A DNA stretch of 64,000 nt from CTSOIL-112 sp964293815 (GTDB taxonomy: Bacteria > Pseudomonadota > Gammaproteobacteria > Burkholderiales > Burkholderiaceae): positions 22,006 through 86,005 of the forward strand of contig CAXYYC010000006.1 of NCBI GenBank assembly GCA_964293815.1, in the 5' to 3' direction. How positions within the stretch are numbered: position 1 is the first letter of the stretch; each line of letters begins with the position of its first letter. The position numbers and the translations under genes were made by a program. Under the pieces are notes generated by a model. The model did not search any database, was not told the origin of the DNA, and was given only the letters and a program-made list of their open reading frames with translations. Positions 50,607 to 59,268 of this stretch are shown piece after piece.

Positions 50607-52868
50607 TTAAAACTTCATGCTCAACATCAACTGAGCCGCACGATCCGTACCGGGTACGACGTGACCACGGTAAATCCCTTCGTAATAGCGCTTGTTCAGC
50701 AGGTTGAAGATATTGAGTTTGGCGGTGAGGTTCTGATTGAAATTGTACTCAACCATAGCATCAACCCGCTGATAACCCGCGATTTTGGTTTGATTGTCAT
50801 CACCCGTAAAGCGTGAGCCAACGCCTTCAAGCCCCAGACCGAGTTTTAAATCCGGTGTCACTTTGTAGGTACTCCAAACACTGAAGGTATTTTTCGGCGT
50901 ATTGGCTGGGGTTTTACCGACATTCGCCGCATTATTGCCGACACCTTGATCAATCTTGGCTCGCATATGCGCGTAGTTGGCATAAATGTCCCACTTGTCC
51001 GTCAAACGACCATTGACTTCCAATTCCAAGGCATCGGTGTGGCGCTTACCTGAGAGCAGGAACACGTCTGGTGTCGCCAAGTCGGTATTGCGTTCATTGG
51101 TTTTTTCCGAGCGCGACAAGGAGGCGCGCACCGCCAATCGGTTGTTGAGCAGATTCCACTTAGTACCCAATTCGATGTTGCGGGTTTTTTCCGGCGGGGT
51201 ATTGGTGCCGCGTGGGTCGAGTTGATACAACTCAGCCGATGGGTTAAATCCTGTACTGTATGCGGCATAAACCATACCGGCTTCGCTCGGGGTGTACATC
51301 AGGCCAAAGCGAGAACTGAACTCTTTGTCCGTTCGGTTGTAAGTTTCGTATCGGTTATTGGTGTAATCCGCGCTCATGCGGTCATAGCGCAAACCAGCCA
51401 TGAACTTCCATTTGGGCGCAAATTGCATCACGTCCTGTACGTAGGCACTGTAGGTGTTGCCTTTGTATGCGCCTTGGAATACTTGTGTGAAGTTATTCAC
51501 GAAATTGGCGGGCAAAGTCGGATAAATATTCGGATTGCCGACCGTAGTCGCGGGATTGGCAGTCGGGTTGGTTAAACCCCAACGCGTGGCCTTTTCGTTC
51601 AAAGCCTCGACGCCCGCGATGAGTTCATGCCCGATGCTGCCGGTATTGAAGTTGTGGCTGAAATCGCTTTGCAGACCCAAGGTTTTTTCACTCGCGCCGC
51701 GCGATTGACGCTGGCGATTGATCACCGTATTATCGGTAATCACCGAAGTGCCGCCTGCCAAACGCGGCGCGGTGGCATGTAGGCTGCGATCGTATTCACC
51801 TCGGCGCACGGTGGTTTTCCAAGTGGCGCCATTGCTGAACATTTTTTGGTAACTGATGGTTGCAATGCCGGTTTTGTTCTTTTCGTAATCCGCATTGGCC
51901 ATACCGTAGAAACGATCCAATGGCACAGCTAAGGGTTGGTTTTGGAAGTACGGCACGCCATAATCCGGCGTATTGTCGGTGTTCAGATAGTAATAGGATA
52001 AATTGACCTCGTCCTCGGTACCCGCACCGATGGTCAAGGTTGGCGCAACGCCGGTACTTTTTTGATCCACCCCTTTTCGATACGACTTGGTATCCAAATT
52101 CATGAAATTCAGACGAAACGCCACTTTGTCGTTGATCGGTGTATTGATATCGGCGGTCACGCGGCGGTAATCATTGGTGCCGCCCGTGAGATTGACTTCG
52201 GACATCGCCACTGGCTTGGCGGTTTTACTCACCTGATTAATCACCCCGCCGGTAGAACCACGACCGAACAGCATGGATGAGGAACCTTTGAGCACATCGA
52301 TTTGCTCCAGATTAAACGTGTCGCGGTTGTATTGCGCCACATCGCGCATATTGTCCAAATACAAATCCGATACCGCTGAATAGCCACGCAAGGTAATGTT
52401 GTCACCAATGCGTCCACCTTCCCCTGCATTAAAGGTCACGCCCGCGACGTTGCGCAAGGCTTCGCGCAATGTGGTGGCATTTTTTTCATGCATCAACTGC
52501 TCGGTCACCACGGTTACGGCCTGCGGAATATCCTTAGGATCCTGTTGGGTTTTACCCACGCGGGTTTTTTCCGCCTTATAACCCACCTGCTCGCGGGTTT
52601 TGTACTGATTGCCCTCAATCACCACTGTTGGCAATACCTCCGCATTGTTACTGACCGACGCATCCGAAGTTTGCGCCCATGCCGAATGGCTGGCCATCAT
52701 CACGCTCAAAGCCACACCAGCCAATGCGCCAGAGCGAGCGCTTTTACCGCCTACAGCCTGATGTGCACCCTCAGTCGGCGCAGCCACACGATCAAAATGC
52801 ACGCCGCTGGTTTGCTCGTGTTTTAACAACGCCAGCAAATCATCCTCATCCACCAAATAATCACTCAT
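50607..52868 (-). CDS. TonB-dependent siderophore receptor (Fiu/PiuA type)
   Basis: 753 residues. Plug domain (about 100-210: DPKDIPQAVTVVTEQLMHEKNATTLREALRNVAGVTF region; GDNITLRGYS; LKGSSSMLFGRGSTGGVINQVSK), then a 22-strand barrel ending in terminal Phe (AAQLMLSMKF). It imports ferric catecholate siderophores or their breakdown products. Odd: about 45 charged residues (MSDYLVDEDDLLALLKHEQT...) come before the hydrophobic signal core GALAGVALSVMMASHSAWAQ, making a very long signal region. It heads the one-strand iron block with piuC and tonB. A candidate Fur box lies 214 bases upstream. Confidence 0.94.
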   Translation of the reverse strand: MSDYLVDEDDLLALLKHEQTSGVHFDRVAAPTEGAHQAVGGKSARSGALAGVALSVMMASHSAWAQTSDASVSNNAEVLPTVVIEGNQYKTREQVGYKAEKTRVGKTQQDPKDIPQAVTVVTEQLMHEKNATTLREALRNVAGVTFNAGEGGRIGDNITLRGYSAVSDLYLDNMRDVAQYNRDTFNLEQIDVLKGSSSMLFGRGSTGGVINQVSKTAKPVAMSEVNLTGGTNDYRRVTADINTPINDKVAFRLNFMNLDTKSYRKGVDQKSTGVAPTLTIGAGTEDEVNLSYYYLNTDNTPDYGVPYFQNQPLAVPLDRFYGMANADYEKNKTGIATISYQKMFSNGATWKTTVRRGEYDRSLHATAPRLAGGTSVITDNTVINRQRQSRGASEKTLGLQSDFSHNFNTGSIGHELIAGVEALNEKATRWGLTNPTANPATTVGNPNIYPTLPANFVNNFTQVFQGAYKGNTYSAYVQDVMQFAPKWKFMAGLRYDRMSADYTNNRYETYNRTDKEFSSRFGLMYTPSEAGMVYAAYSTGFNPSAELYQLDPRGTNTPPEKTRNIELGTKWNLLNNRLAVRASLSRSEKTNERNTDLATPDVFLLSGKRHTDALELEVNGRLTDKWDIYANYAHMRAKIDQGVGNNAANVGKTPANTPKNTFSVWSTYKVTPDLKLGLGLEGVGSRFTGDDNQTKIAGYQRVDAMVEYNFNQNLTAKLNIFNLLNKRYYEGIYRGHVVPGTDRAAQLMLSMKF

Positions 52869-53159
52869 GAAAATCCATCCCTAAGAATAAGAAACACTCA
52901 TAAACCATCGCGTGTGCACTACTTGATTCAATAGTGACATGCGCCCATCCTGAGTCGCGTTTTGTCCACTTTTACTCAGAAAGCAGATGGCTTGGCTGAC
53001 GCGGTGTTCCCGAAAATCATAAAAATAAACGCCTCCCAGCGTTTAAGGCAGATCATACTTAATTTATTCATAAATGTAAATAGGAATCATAATCATTAAC
53101 TTTGACTGTTGCAAAAACTACCCAGCGACCTCTTACGGACTGAATCATCGTGCTCAGGC
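52869..53159. other. Regulatory region upstream of the iron block
   Basis: AT-rich spacer between the siderophore receptor gene and the protease gene terminator. It contains the candidate Fur box at 53082-53100. No open frame or RNA gene was seen. Confidence 0.5.
53082..53100 (-). promoter_or_regulatory. Candidate Fur box
   Basis: AGGAATCATAATCATTAAC matches 14 of 19 positions of the Fur consensus GATAATGATAATCATTATC, with the central ATAATCATT intact. It lies 214 bases before the siderophore receptor start, so a long leader, or a promoter right at the box, is expected. Confidence 0.6.
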
Positions 53160-53190
53160 ATGAAAAAAGCGGACAAATGCCCGCTTTTAA
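53160..53190 (-). terminator. Intrinsic terminator of the HtrA-type protease gene
   Basis: On the minus strand AAAAGCGG-GCATTTGT-CCGCTTTTTTC. It starts about 35 bases beyond the stop at 53223. Confidence 0.85.
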
Positions 53191-53222
53191 AAGCTCAATC
53201 TAAACAATCGCCAGCAGAGTAA

Positions 53223-54413
53223 CTACTTCGCCTCGCCCACCGTCATTTCGACATTCTGCCCACGCCCCTCGCGCCAGATGTCGAGTTGCAGCCGCGTGCC
53301 GGGTTTGCTCTCGCCAATATAGCGCGCGAAATCGCGGACGGACTCAACATTCGCGCCATTGATTTTGGTGACGACATCGCCTGCTTGCAAACCCGCTTGC
53401 GCGGCTGGCGAACCTGCTTCAATTTGTGCAATCACGACGCCTTGGGCTTTGCTCAGACCAAGTTCTTTGGCCATATCTTCGCTCACGGGCTGAATGCTAA
53501 CGCCTACGCGCCCACGTTCAACCTTGCCTTTGGTGCGCAATTGTTCGGCCACTTGCAACGCGTCATTGATCGGGATGGCAAGTGCAATCCCCGAAAACGC
53601 GCCACTCGGGGTGAGGATTTGCGAGTTAATGCCAATCACTTCGCCAGACATATTGACCAACGGTCCGCCCGAGTTACCCGGATTAATCGCGGCATCGGTC
53701 TGGATGAATGAGAGGTAATCGCCCGTATCGCGATTGATCGCGCTGACCACACCCGCAGTGATGGTGTTTTTCAGGCCAAACGGCGAACCGGCCGCCACGA
53801 CCCATTCACCGACTTTGAGTTTATTAGAATCGGCCATGCGCAAGAATGGCAAATTGGTCGCGTCGATTTTGAGCAAGGCCACATCGGTGCGCGCATCGCT
53901 GCCAATTACTTGTGCTTTAAATTCGCGGTTGTCCGGCAGAGCGACCGTGATACTGCTCGCGCCATTGATGACGTGGTGGTTGGTCAAAACATAGCCGTCC
54001 TGCGAGGTGATGAAGCCAGAGCCTTGCCCTGCTTCGCGCTCGGTCGGCGCATTGCCGCCGGTATTCGGCGCGGCGCGGCCACTACAGCCCGGCAAATCCG
54101 GCCAGATCATGCAAATGGGATGCCCGCGCAAATCCATGCCTTGCTGCGTGGACACTTTTTCACTCACGCGGATATTGACCACAGCAGGAGAAACGTAGTC
54201 CACCAATTTGGTAAAGTCGGGCAGACCTGTGACCAGCGGTGCGCCCTGTTGCGCCGGAGCCGGTGTATGGATGGGCGATTCTGGTGGTGCAACCGCCGCC
54301 GTGTTGTTCTCCTGCGCGTGACAGCCGACCAATGCGCCACTGAGCGCAAACAGCAGGGATGGCAACAGCCAATACCGTTTACCGATACGGGAAAATAGGT
54401 GGTGACGATTCAT
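53223..54413 (-). CDS. HtrA-type serine endoprotease, predicted lipoprotein
   Basis: 396 residues from the ATG at 54413 (AAAGGAtt upstream). Trypsin-like catalytic triad: His147 (TNHHV), Asp177 (TDVALLKID), Ser248 (NPGNSGGPL), then a single PDZ domain (about 300-390: GVVIAQIEAGSPAAQAGLQAGDVVTKING). The N-terminus ends in ALVGCHAQ, a lipobox with Cys31, so it is likely anchored to a membrane rather than soluble like DegP. A loop before the triad has Cys101 and Cys110 (HPICMIWPDLPGC). With one PDZ it is closest to DegS/HtrA-like forms. It could be a stress sensor or quality-control protease. Confidence 0.9.
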   Translation of the reverse strand: MNRHHLFSRIGKRYWLLPSLLFALSGALVGCHAQENNTAAVAPPESPIHTPAPAQQGAPLVTGLPDFTKLVDYVSPAVVNIRVSEKVSTQQGMDLRGHPICMIWPDLPGCSGRAAPNTGGNAPTEREAGQGSGFITSQDGYVLTNHHVINGASSITVALPDNREFKAQVIGSDARTDVALLKIDATNLPFLRMADSNKLKVGEWVVAAGSPFGLKNTITAGVVSAINRDTGDYLSFIQTDAAINPGNSGGPLVNMSGEVIGINSQILTPSGAFSGIALAIPINDALQVAEQLRTKGKVERGRVGVSIQPVSEDMAKELGLSKAQGVVIAQIEAGSPAAQAGLQAGDVVTKINGANVESVRDFARYIGESKPGTRLQLDIWREGRGQNVEMTVGEAK

Positions 54414-54788
54414 AGCGCAATCCTTTGAAATACGGAGAAATAGTCTAATCTGGCAATACAGTACAACCAACCGTGTCGCATTATCAATAATGCTTTTGGA
54501 TTAAGTATGGACGAGCTGCGAAGAAACAAGGGGACGAGCAGCGATTCGGTTGACGAGAGCGTCTTTATCGCTGTTTACTTAATGGTACTTGATGGCGACG
54601 CACCATTTGGGGGCATTATCAGTGAATATTTGAGAAAATTTGTCCTTCGAGCGCATCTTTATATCCTTTGGTGCAAACGATTCTTTACTTTAAACAACAG
54701 CCTCGTGCATAATCGGCTCTGGCAAATCATTCAAGCCATTTGCCGCACAAAAAATATGACCATAAAATAGACAACGAGAGGCTGACCT
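54414..54788. other. Divergent intergenic region
   Basis: Separates the protease gene (minus) and the ATP-grasp gene (plus). An 87-codon open frame at 54507-54770 has no recognisable domain and weak signals, so it is not called. The ATP-grasp gene has GAGAGG seven bases before its ATG. No clear promoter was fixed by eye. Confidence 0.4.
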
Positions 54789-56207
54789 ATGCCCACACAT
54801 TTTTACGATGAAATGTATGCGGACGCTGCCAAAACCAGTGTCCGTGCGCACTACGCTGCACTGAACGACTGGATGAACCGACAGACCACAGAGCTGATTG
54901 CCGAGAAACGCCAGCAGGCGGATTTGATGTTTCGCAAAGTGGGCATTACCTTCGCGGTCTACGGCGAAGGTGCGGACACCGAGCGCTTAATCCCCTTTGA
55001 CCTGATTCCGCGCGTGTTTCCGCAATCCGAATGGAGCACGCTGGAAAAAGGTCTGCGCCAACGGGTGCAGGCGCTCAATATGTTTTTGCACGACGTCTAT
55101 CACGAGCAAAACATCATCAAAGCGGGGCTGATTCCCGCCGAGCGAATTTTTAATAATTCACAATACCGTCCCGAAATGCAGGGGATCAATGTCGCACGCG
55201 GCATCTACTCGCACATCAGCGGCATCGACATCGTGCGTGCGGGCGAAGGTGAATTTTATGTGCTGGAGGACAATCTGCGCGTGCCATCGGGCGTATCGTA
55301 TATGCTCGAAGACCGCAAAATGATGATGCGGCTATTCCCTGAATTGTTCTCCAAATACCGCGTCGCGCCGGTGGCGCATTACCCTGACTTGCTGCTCGAA
55401 ACCCTGCGCAGTGTCGCGCCCGCAGGCATTGACAATCCGACCATCGTGGTCATGACGCCAGGCGCGTATAACAGCGCGTATTTTGAACACGCCTTCCTCG
55501 CGCAGCAAATGGGTGTGGAGCTGGTCGAAGGACAGGATATGTTCGTCGATGATCTGCATGTATATATGCGTACGACCAATGGCCCCAAACGCGTGGACGT
55601 GATTTACCGTCGGATTGACGATGACTTCCTTGATCCGCTGGCATTCCGAGCTGATTCGTCACTGGGCGTACCAGGTTTGCTCAATTGTTACCGCGCAGGG
55701 CACGTCACCCTGACCAATGCGATTGGTACGGGCGTGGCCGACGACAAGTCGATTTACCCGTTCGTGCCCGATATGATTCGTTTTTACCTGTCCGAAGAAC
55801 CGATTTTGAACAACGTTCCGACATTCCAATGTCGCAAGCCGGATGAACTCGAATACACCTTGGCCAATTTAGACAAACTGGTGGTGAAAGAAACCCACGG
55901 CGCAGGCGGCTACGGCATGCTCGTCGGTCCGGCGGCGAGCAAAGCGGAAATCGAGGAATTCCGCCGCGTGCTGATCGCCAAACCGGAGCAATACATTTCG
56001 CAACCGACGCTCGCGCTGTCCACTTGCCCAACCTTCGTCGATGCGGGGATTGCGCCGCGCCATATTGACCTGCGCCCGTTTGTCTTGTCGGGCAAAGAGG
56101 TGCAACTTGTGCCGGGCGGTCTGACGCGCGTCGCACTGAAAGAAGGCTCTCTGGTGGTCAACAGCTCGCAAGGCGGCGGTACCAAAGACACTTGGGTTTT
56201 GGAATAA
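54789..56207 (+). CDS. Circularly permuted ATP-grasp protein (DUF404/DUF407 type)
   Basis: 472 residues, first gene of the Anbu-type cluster. Motifs of the permuted ATP-grasp: FYDEMYADAAKTSVRAHYAALNDWM, NSQYRPEMQGINVARGIYSHISGIDIVRAGEGEFYVLEDNLRVPSGVSYMLEDRKMM region, PFDLIPRVFP, FRADSSLGVPGLLNCYRAGHVTLTNAIGTGVADDKSIYPFVPDMIRFYL region, and GAGGYGMLVGP. The family is predicted to join amino acids or peptides with ATP. The alpha-E gene follows after 25 bases, so the pair probably acts together. Substrate and product are unknown. Confidence 0.93.
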   Translation: MPTHFYDEMYADAAKTSVRAHYAALNDWMNRQTTELIAEKRQQADLMFRKVGITFAVYGEGADTERLIPFDLIPRVFPQSEWSTLEKGLRQRVQALNMFLHDVYHEQNIIKAGLIPAERIFNNSQYRPEMQGINVARGIYSHISGIDIVRAGEGEFYVLEDNLRVPSGVSYMLEDRKMMMRLFPELFSKYRVAPVAHYPDLLLETLRSVAPAGIDNPTIVVMTPGAYNSAYFEHAFLAQQMGVELVEGQDMFVDDLHVYMRTTNGPKRVDVIYRRIDDDFLDPLAFRADSSLGVPGLLNCYRAGHVTLTNAIGTGVADDKSIYPFVPDMIRFYLSEEPILNNVPTFQCRKPDELEYTLANLDKLVVKETHGAGGYGMLVGPAASKAEIEEFRRVLIAKPEQYISQPTLALSTCPTFVDAGIAPRHIDLRPFVLSGKEVQLVPGGLTRVALKEGSLVVNSSQGGGTKDTWVLE

Positions 56208-56232
56208 TAAAAATTTTGATTGAGAGACAGCC

Positions 56233-57225
56233 ATGCTACTTTCCCGCACCGCAGATCACCTCTACTGGCACGCCCGTTACATTGAACGCGCAGAAAACAC
56301 CGCGCGTATGCTCGGCGTGAATTACGACACCTTACTTATGCCGCACGAGCCACAGCAAGAAATCGATCTCTGGCGCGCGACGCTTGGCCTGTCCGAACTC
56401 GAACCGCAGTTTCTCGAACTCTACGGCGAAATCAGCACCGAAAACGTCTTGCGTTTCATGGTCACCGATCAGCGCAACCTCTCATCCATCGTCTCATGCC
56501 TCTGGGCCGCGCGTGAAAACGCCCGCGCCGTACGCGACAGTTTGACCTCGGAAATGTGGGAAACGGTCAATGATATGTGGCTCGAATCCTGCCAATGGGT
56601 CAAATCCGACCGCGCGATTACCCAAGTACGCGAATATTTAGACTGGATCAAACTGCGTTCACACCTGATTCTCGGAGTGGCGCTGGGTACGATGCTCAAG
56701 GACGAAACCTTCAACTTCCTGCGCATGGGCACATTCATCGAACGCGCCGACAACACCGCGCGGCTGCTGGACTTAAAATTCTTTGAGTCATCCGAGATTC
56801 AACACCAAACGCAAGACACCAGCGAACACGACGACACCCAAGATTTTTACCACTGGGCGGCGTTATTGCGCTCCGTTTCTGGCTTTGAAGTCTACCGCCA
56901 GACCTACCACGACGTCATCACGCCCGCGCGCGTGGCCGAATTGCTCATATTCCGCAAAGAAATGCCACGCTCGCTCGCCGCCTGTTTGACCGATTTAAAC
57001 AAAAACATCGCCCATGTGCGCAATGCGTATTCACAAAAAACCGAACGATTAGCGGGTAAAATGTTGGCAGACCTGCAATACGGTCAAATTGAAGAGGTTT
57101 TGCACTACGGCATCCACAACTACTTAACCGAGTTTTTGGAAAAAGCCTATGCCTTGGGACACCAGATCAGCCAAGACTTCTTAGTACCGCTTAATCCGGC
57201 ACACAGCAAAAACACGTCCCAGTAA
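56233..57225 (+). CDS. Alpha-E domain protein (DUF403 type)
   Basis: 330 residues, all-helical. The N-terminal LLSRTADHLYWHARYIERAENTARMLGVNY is diagnostic of alpha-E, with MGTFIERADNTARLLDLKF as the second repeat of the same ER-x2-NTAR motif at about 165-185. These proteins nearly always sit beside the permuted ATP-grasp and transglutaminase genes, as here, and are thought to work with them in making or attaching a peptide. No enzymatic residues are obvious. Confidence 0.93.
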   Translation: MLLSRTADHLYWHARYIERAENTARMLGVNYDTLLMPHEPQQEIDLWRATLGLSELEPQFLELYGEISTENVLRFMVTDQRNLSSIVSCLWAARENARAVRDSLTSEMWETVNDMWLESCQWVKSDRAITQVREYLDWIKLRSHLILGVALGTMLKDETFNFLRMGTFIERADNTARLLDLKFFESSEIQHQTQDTSEHDDTQDFYHWAALLRSVSGFEVYRQTYHDVITPARVAELLIFRKEMPRSLAACLTDLNKNIAHVRNAYSQKTERLAGKMLADLQYGQIEEVLHYGIHNYLTEFLEKAYALGHQISQDFLVPLNPAHSKNTSQ

Positions 57226-57247
57226 CACACCCGCAACGAATGAACGT

Positions 57248-58084
57248 ATGCGCTTTGAAATTACACACAACACCGACTACCACTACGAAGACCCCGTTTC
57301 GTACCTGATCCAGTTACTGCGCCTGACACCGCGCAGTGACGCAGGGCAAACGGTCATCAACTGGCACATTGGCGCGCCCACGCGCCTGCACGCCCAAATT
57401 GACGCCTTTGGCAACCACACGCACCTGCTGACCCTGAATCAACCCACGAAGCAACTGCTGATCGAGGTGCGCGGCACCGTTGAGGTCAACGAAGACGCAT
57501 CATCCAACCGCCGACCAGCCAAAAACAGCCGCATCTCGCCGCTGATTTTTACCCAAGCCACGCATTACACCACCGCAGATGTCGAATTGAACGCATTTGC
57601 ACGACAATTCACGCAGACTAATGGCATGCTGTCCGAAGACAACGCCCTGCGCCTGATGCAAGCTGTGCATGAGCGCATCCAATATGTGAGCGGCGCAACC
57701 ACCGTACAAACCACTGCAGCGCAAGCATTCACCCAAGCGCAAGGTGTGTGCCAAGACCAAGCACATGTATTCCTCGCCGCCGCGCGCGCCATCGGCATCC
57801 CCGCGCGCTACGTCAGCGGCTACCTCAACACCGGCGATGTTGGCCATCTCGCCAGCCACGCTTGGGTTGAGGTCTACACCGACCGCCACGAATGGCTCAG
57901 TCTGGACATCACCCACAACTGCATCACCGACGGACGCCACTGCCGCCTCGCCATTGGCCGCGACTACGACAGTGCCGCACCAGTACGCGGCTCACGCATG
58001 GGCGGCGGCTTTGAAGCGCTCAACGCCTACGTTCATGTGTCTGCGCAAGGCGACGACCCGCACGCCATTTGGATGCAGCAGTGA
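57248..58084 (+). CDS. Transglutaminase-like family protein
   Basis: 278 residues. An N-terminal bacterial transglutaminase-like domain (MRFEITHNTDYHYEDPVSYLIQLLRLTPRSD) is followed by the papain-like core with Cys168 (QGVCQDQAHVFLAAAR), His204 (ASHAWVEVY) and Asp220 (WLSLDITHN), a complete triad. It is likely a cytoplasmic peptidase or amide-forming enzyme. It starts 22 bases after the alpha-E gene. Confidence 0.92.
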   Translation: MRFEITHNTDYHYEDPVSYLIQLLRLTPRSDAGQTVINWHIGAPTRLHAQIDAFGNHTHLLTLNQPTKQLLIEVRGTVEVNEDASSNRRPAKNSRISPLIFTQATHYTTADVELNAFARQFTQTNGMLSEDNALRLMQAVHERIQYVSGATTVQTTAAQAFTQAQGVCQDQAHVFLAAARAIGIPARYVSGYLNTGDVGHLASHAWVEVYTDRHEWLSLDITHNCITDGRHCRLAIGRDYDSAAPVRGSRMGGGFEALNAYVHVSAQGDDPHAIWMQQ

Positions 58085-58206
58085 TTCGTTGCTCGCTGAA
58101 GCAGAAGCCACGTCCATCATTTCGCCAGTAATTCACGTTATGATGAAGGAAATCAGCTCTGTAATATCAGCTCAGTAACGCTAAATATAAACAAAGGACT
58201 TCAATC

Positions 58207-58605
58207 ATGCGACTACTCCACACCATGCTGCGCGTCGGCAATCTCGAACGCTCCTTAGCGTTTTACCAAGAGGTTTTGGACATGCAACTGTTACGCAAAC
58301 AGGATTACCCCGAAGGGCGCTTCACCCTCGCCTTCATCGGCTATGGCGACGAGGCCAATCACACGGTGATTGAGTTGACCCACAACTGGGACACCGAGCA
58401 ATATGAGCTGGGCAATGCTTATGGTCACATCGCCATTGAGGTTGAAAATGCGGCGGCCGCTTGCGACGCGGTACGCACACGCGGCGGCAAGGTCACGCGC
58501 GAGGCCGGACCGATGAAGCACGGCACGACGGTGATCGCCTTTGTCGAAGATCCCGATGGCTACAAAATCGAATTTATCGAGAAAAAAACCTCTGGGGTAC
58601 AATAA
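58207..58605 (+). CDS. gloA: Lactoylglutathione lyase (glyoxalase I)
   Basis: 132 residues. Metal ligands His5, Glu56, His74 and Glu122 fall at the same numbers as in the E. coli nickel enzyme. Motifs: MRLLHTMLRVGNLERSLAFYQEVL, and HTVIELTHNWD, YGHIAIEVE, and DPDGYKIEFIE. It turns the methylglyoxal-glutathione adduct into S-lactoylglutathione for GloB (gene at 29231-30175). It lies 122 bases after the transglutaminase gene, inside the Anbu cluster, and an AAAGGAC ribosome site precedes it. Confidence 0.97.
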   Translation: MRLLHTMLRVGNLERSLAFYQEVLDMQLLRKQDYPEGRFTLAFIGYGDEANHTVIELTHNWDTEQYELGNAYGHIAIEVENAAAACDAVRTRGGKVTREAGPMKHGTTVIAFVEDPDGYKIEFIEKKTSGVQ

Positions 58606-58703
58606 ACCCGCTTGCGCTGTCATCATACGGCATCGCAGCGTGTGCGCAGAACTTATCCTGATGGATGATGGTCTGTATTTTTTCTAATCAAAGGAGAGAA
58701 TCA

Positions 58704-59108
58704 ATGAACACCACACATCGTTGGAACAAATCACTTTTGGCATGTTTGTGCGCGGTTAGTTTGGGTTTGAGTGCGTGCGCCACATCTGGCCTTGGCTCTA
58801 CGCCAAGCATCAAAACAGCCATGAAAGGTTTGAAAACCGAACACCAAGCCGCCATGAACAGCGCCACTATGGATGAATTTAAAAACCATGTGGCATTGTT
58901 TAAGCAAAACGTGCAATACTCCGTCGCCAACATCTATCAAGGTTCGCCTGAAGAGCAAGCACTGTATCAACAAGGCATGCAAGAGCTCAACGCCGGACTA
59001 ACCCGCCTCGATCAAGCCATCGCGACCAACAATCTGACCGTTTCCAAACAAACATTGGACGGTCTGCTGACCATACGCAATAAATACCACAAGGTGTTGA
59101 AAAAATAA
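58704..59108 (+). CDS. Cytochrome b562-like lipoprotein
   Basis: 134 residues from the ATG at 58704 (AGGAGAG upstream). The lipoprotein signal ends in LSAC with Cys25. The mature part (about 35-134) is a four-helix bundle resembling cytochrome b562. IKTAMKGLKTEH near its start has Met40 at the place of the b562 heme ligand Met7. The end, TIRNKYHKVLKK, has His129 in the RNAYHxK context of the heme ligand His102. No CXXCH is seen, so heme would be bound non-covalently. It has its own strong ribosome site and a terminator. A membrane-anchored b562 is unusual. Confidence 0.72.
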   Translation: MNTTHRWNKSLLACLCAVSLGLSACATSGLGSTPSIKTAMKGLKTEHQAAMNSATMDEFKNHVALFKQNVQYSVANIYQGSPEEQALYQQGMQELNAGLTRLDQAIATNNLTVSKQTLDGLLTIRNKYHKVLKK

Positions 59109-59125
59109 CCCAACGAGATGATGAC

Positions 59126-59154
59126 AAAAGGCTTGGTGATCCAAGCCTTTTTTT
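59126..59154 (+). terminator. Intrinsic terminator after the cytochrome b562-like gene
   Basis: AAAGGCTTGG-TGAT-CCAAGCCTTTTTTT. It follows the stop by about 18 bases and separates the b562-like gene from the Anbu gene. Confidence 0.9.
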
Positions 59155-59268
59155 GATCGAATGATGATCAAATTGCTCACCAATAGACACAGGAACATAC
59201 GAAAAAACAGCCAATTTGACATATAATCACCCATCTTCACATCCAACTTTATTACCCAAGGTTTTTGT

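Noticed and set aside
54507..54770. 87-codon open frame between the protease and ATP-grasp genes
   Set aside because: Only weak start signals and no family resemblance. Treated as a promoter region.
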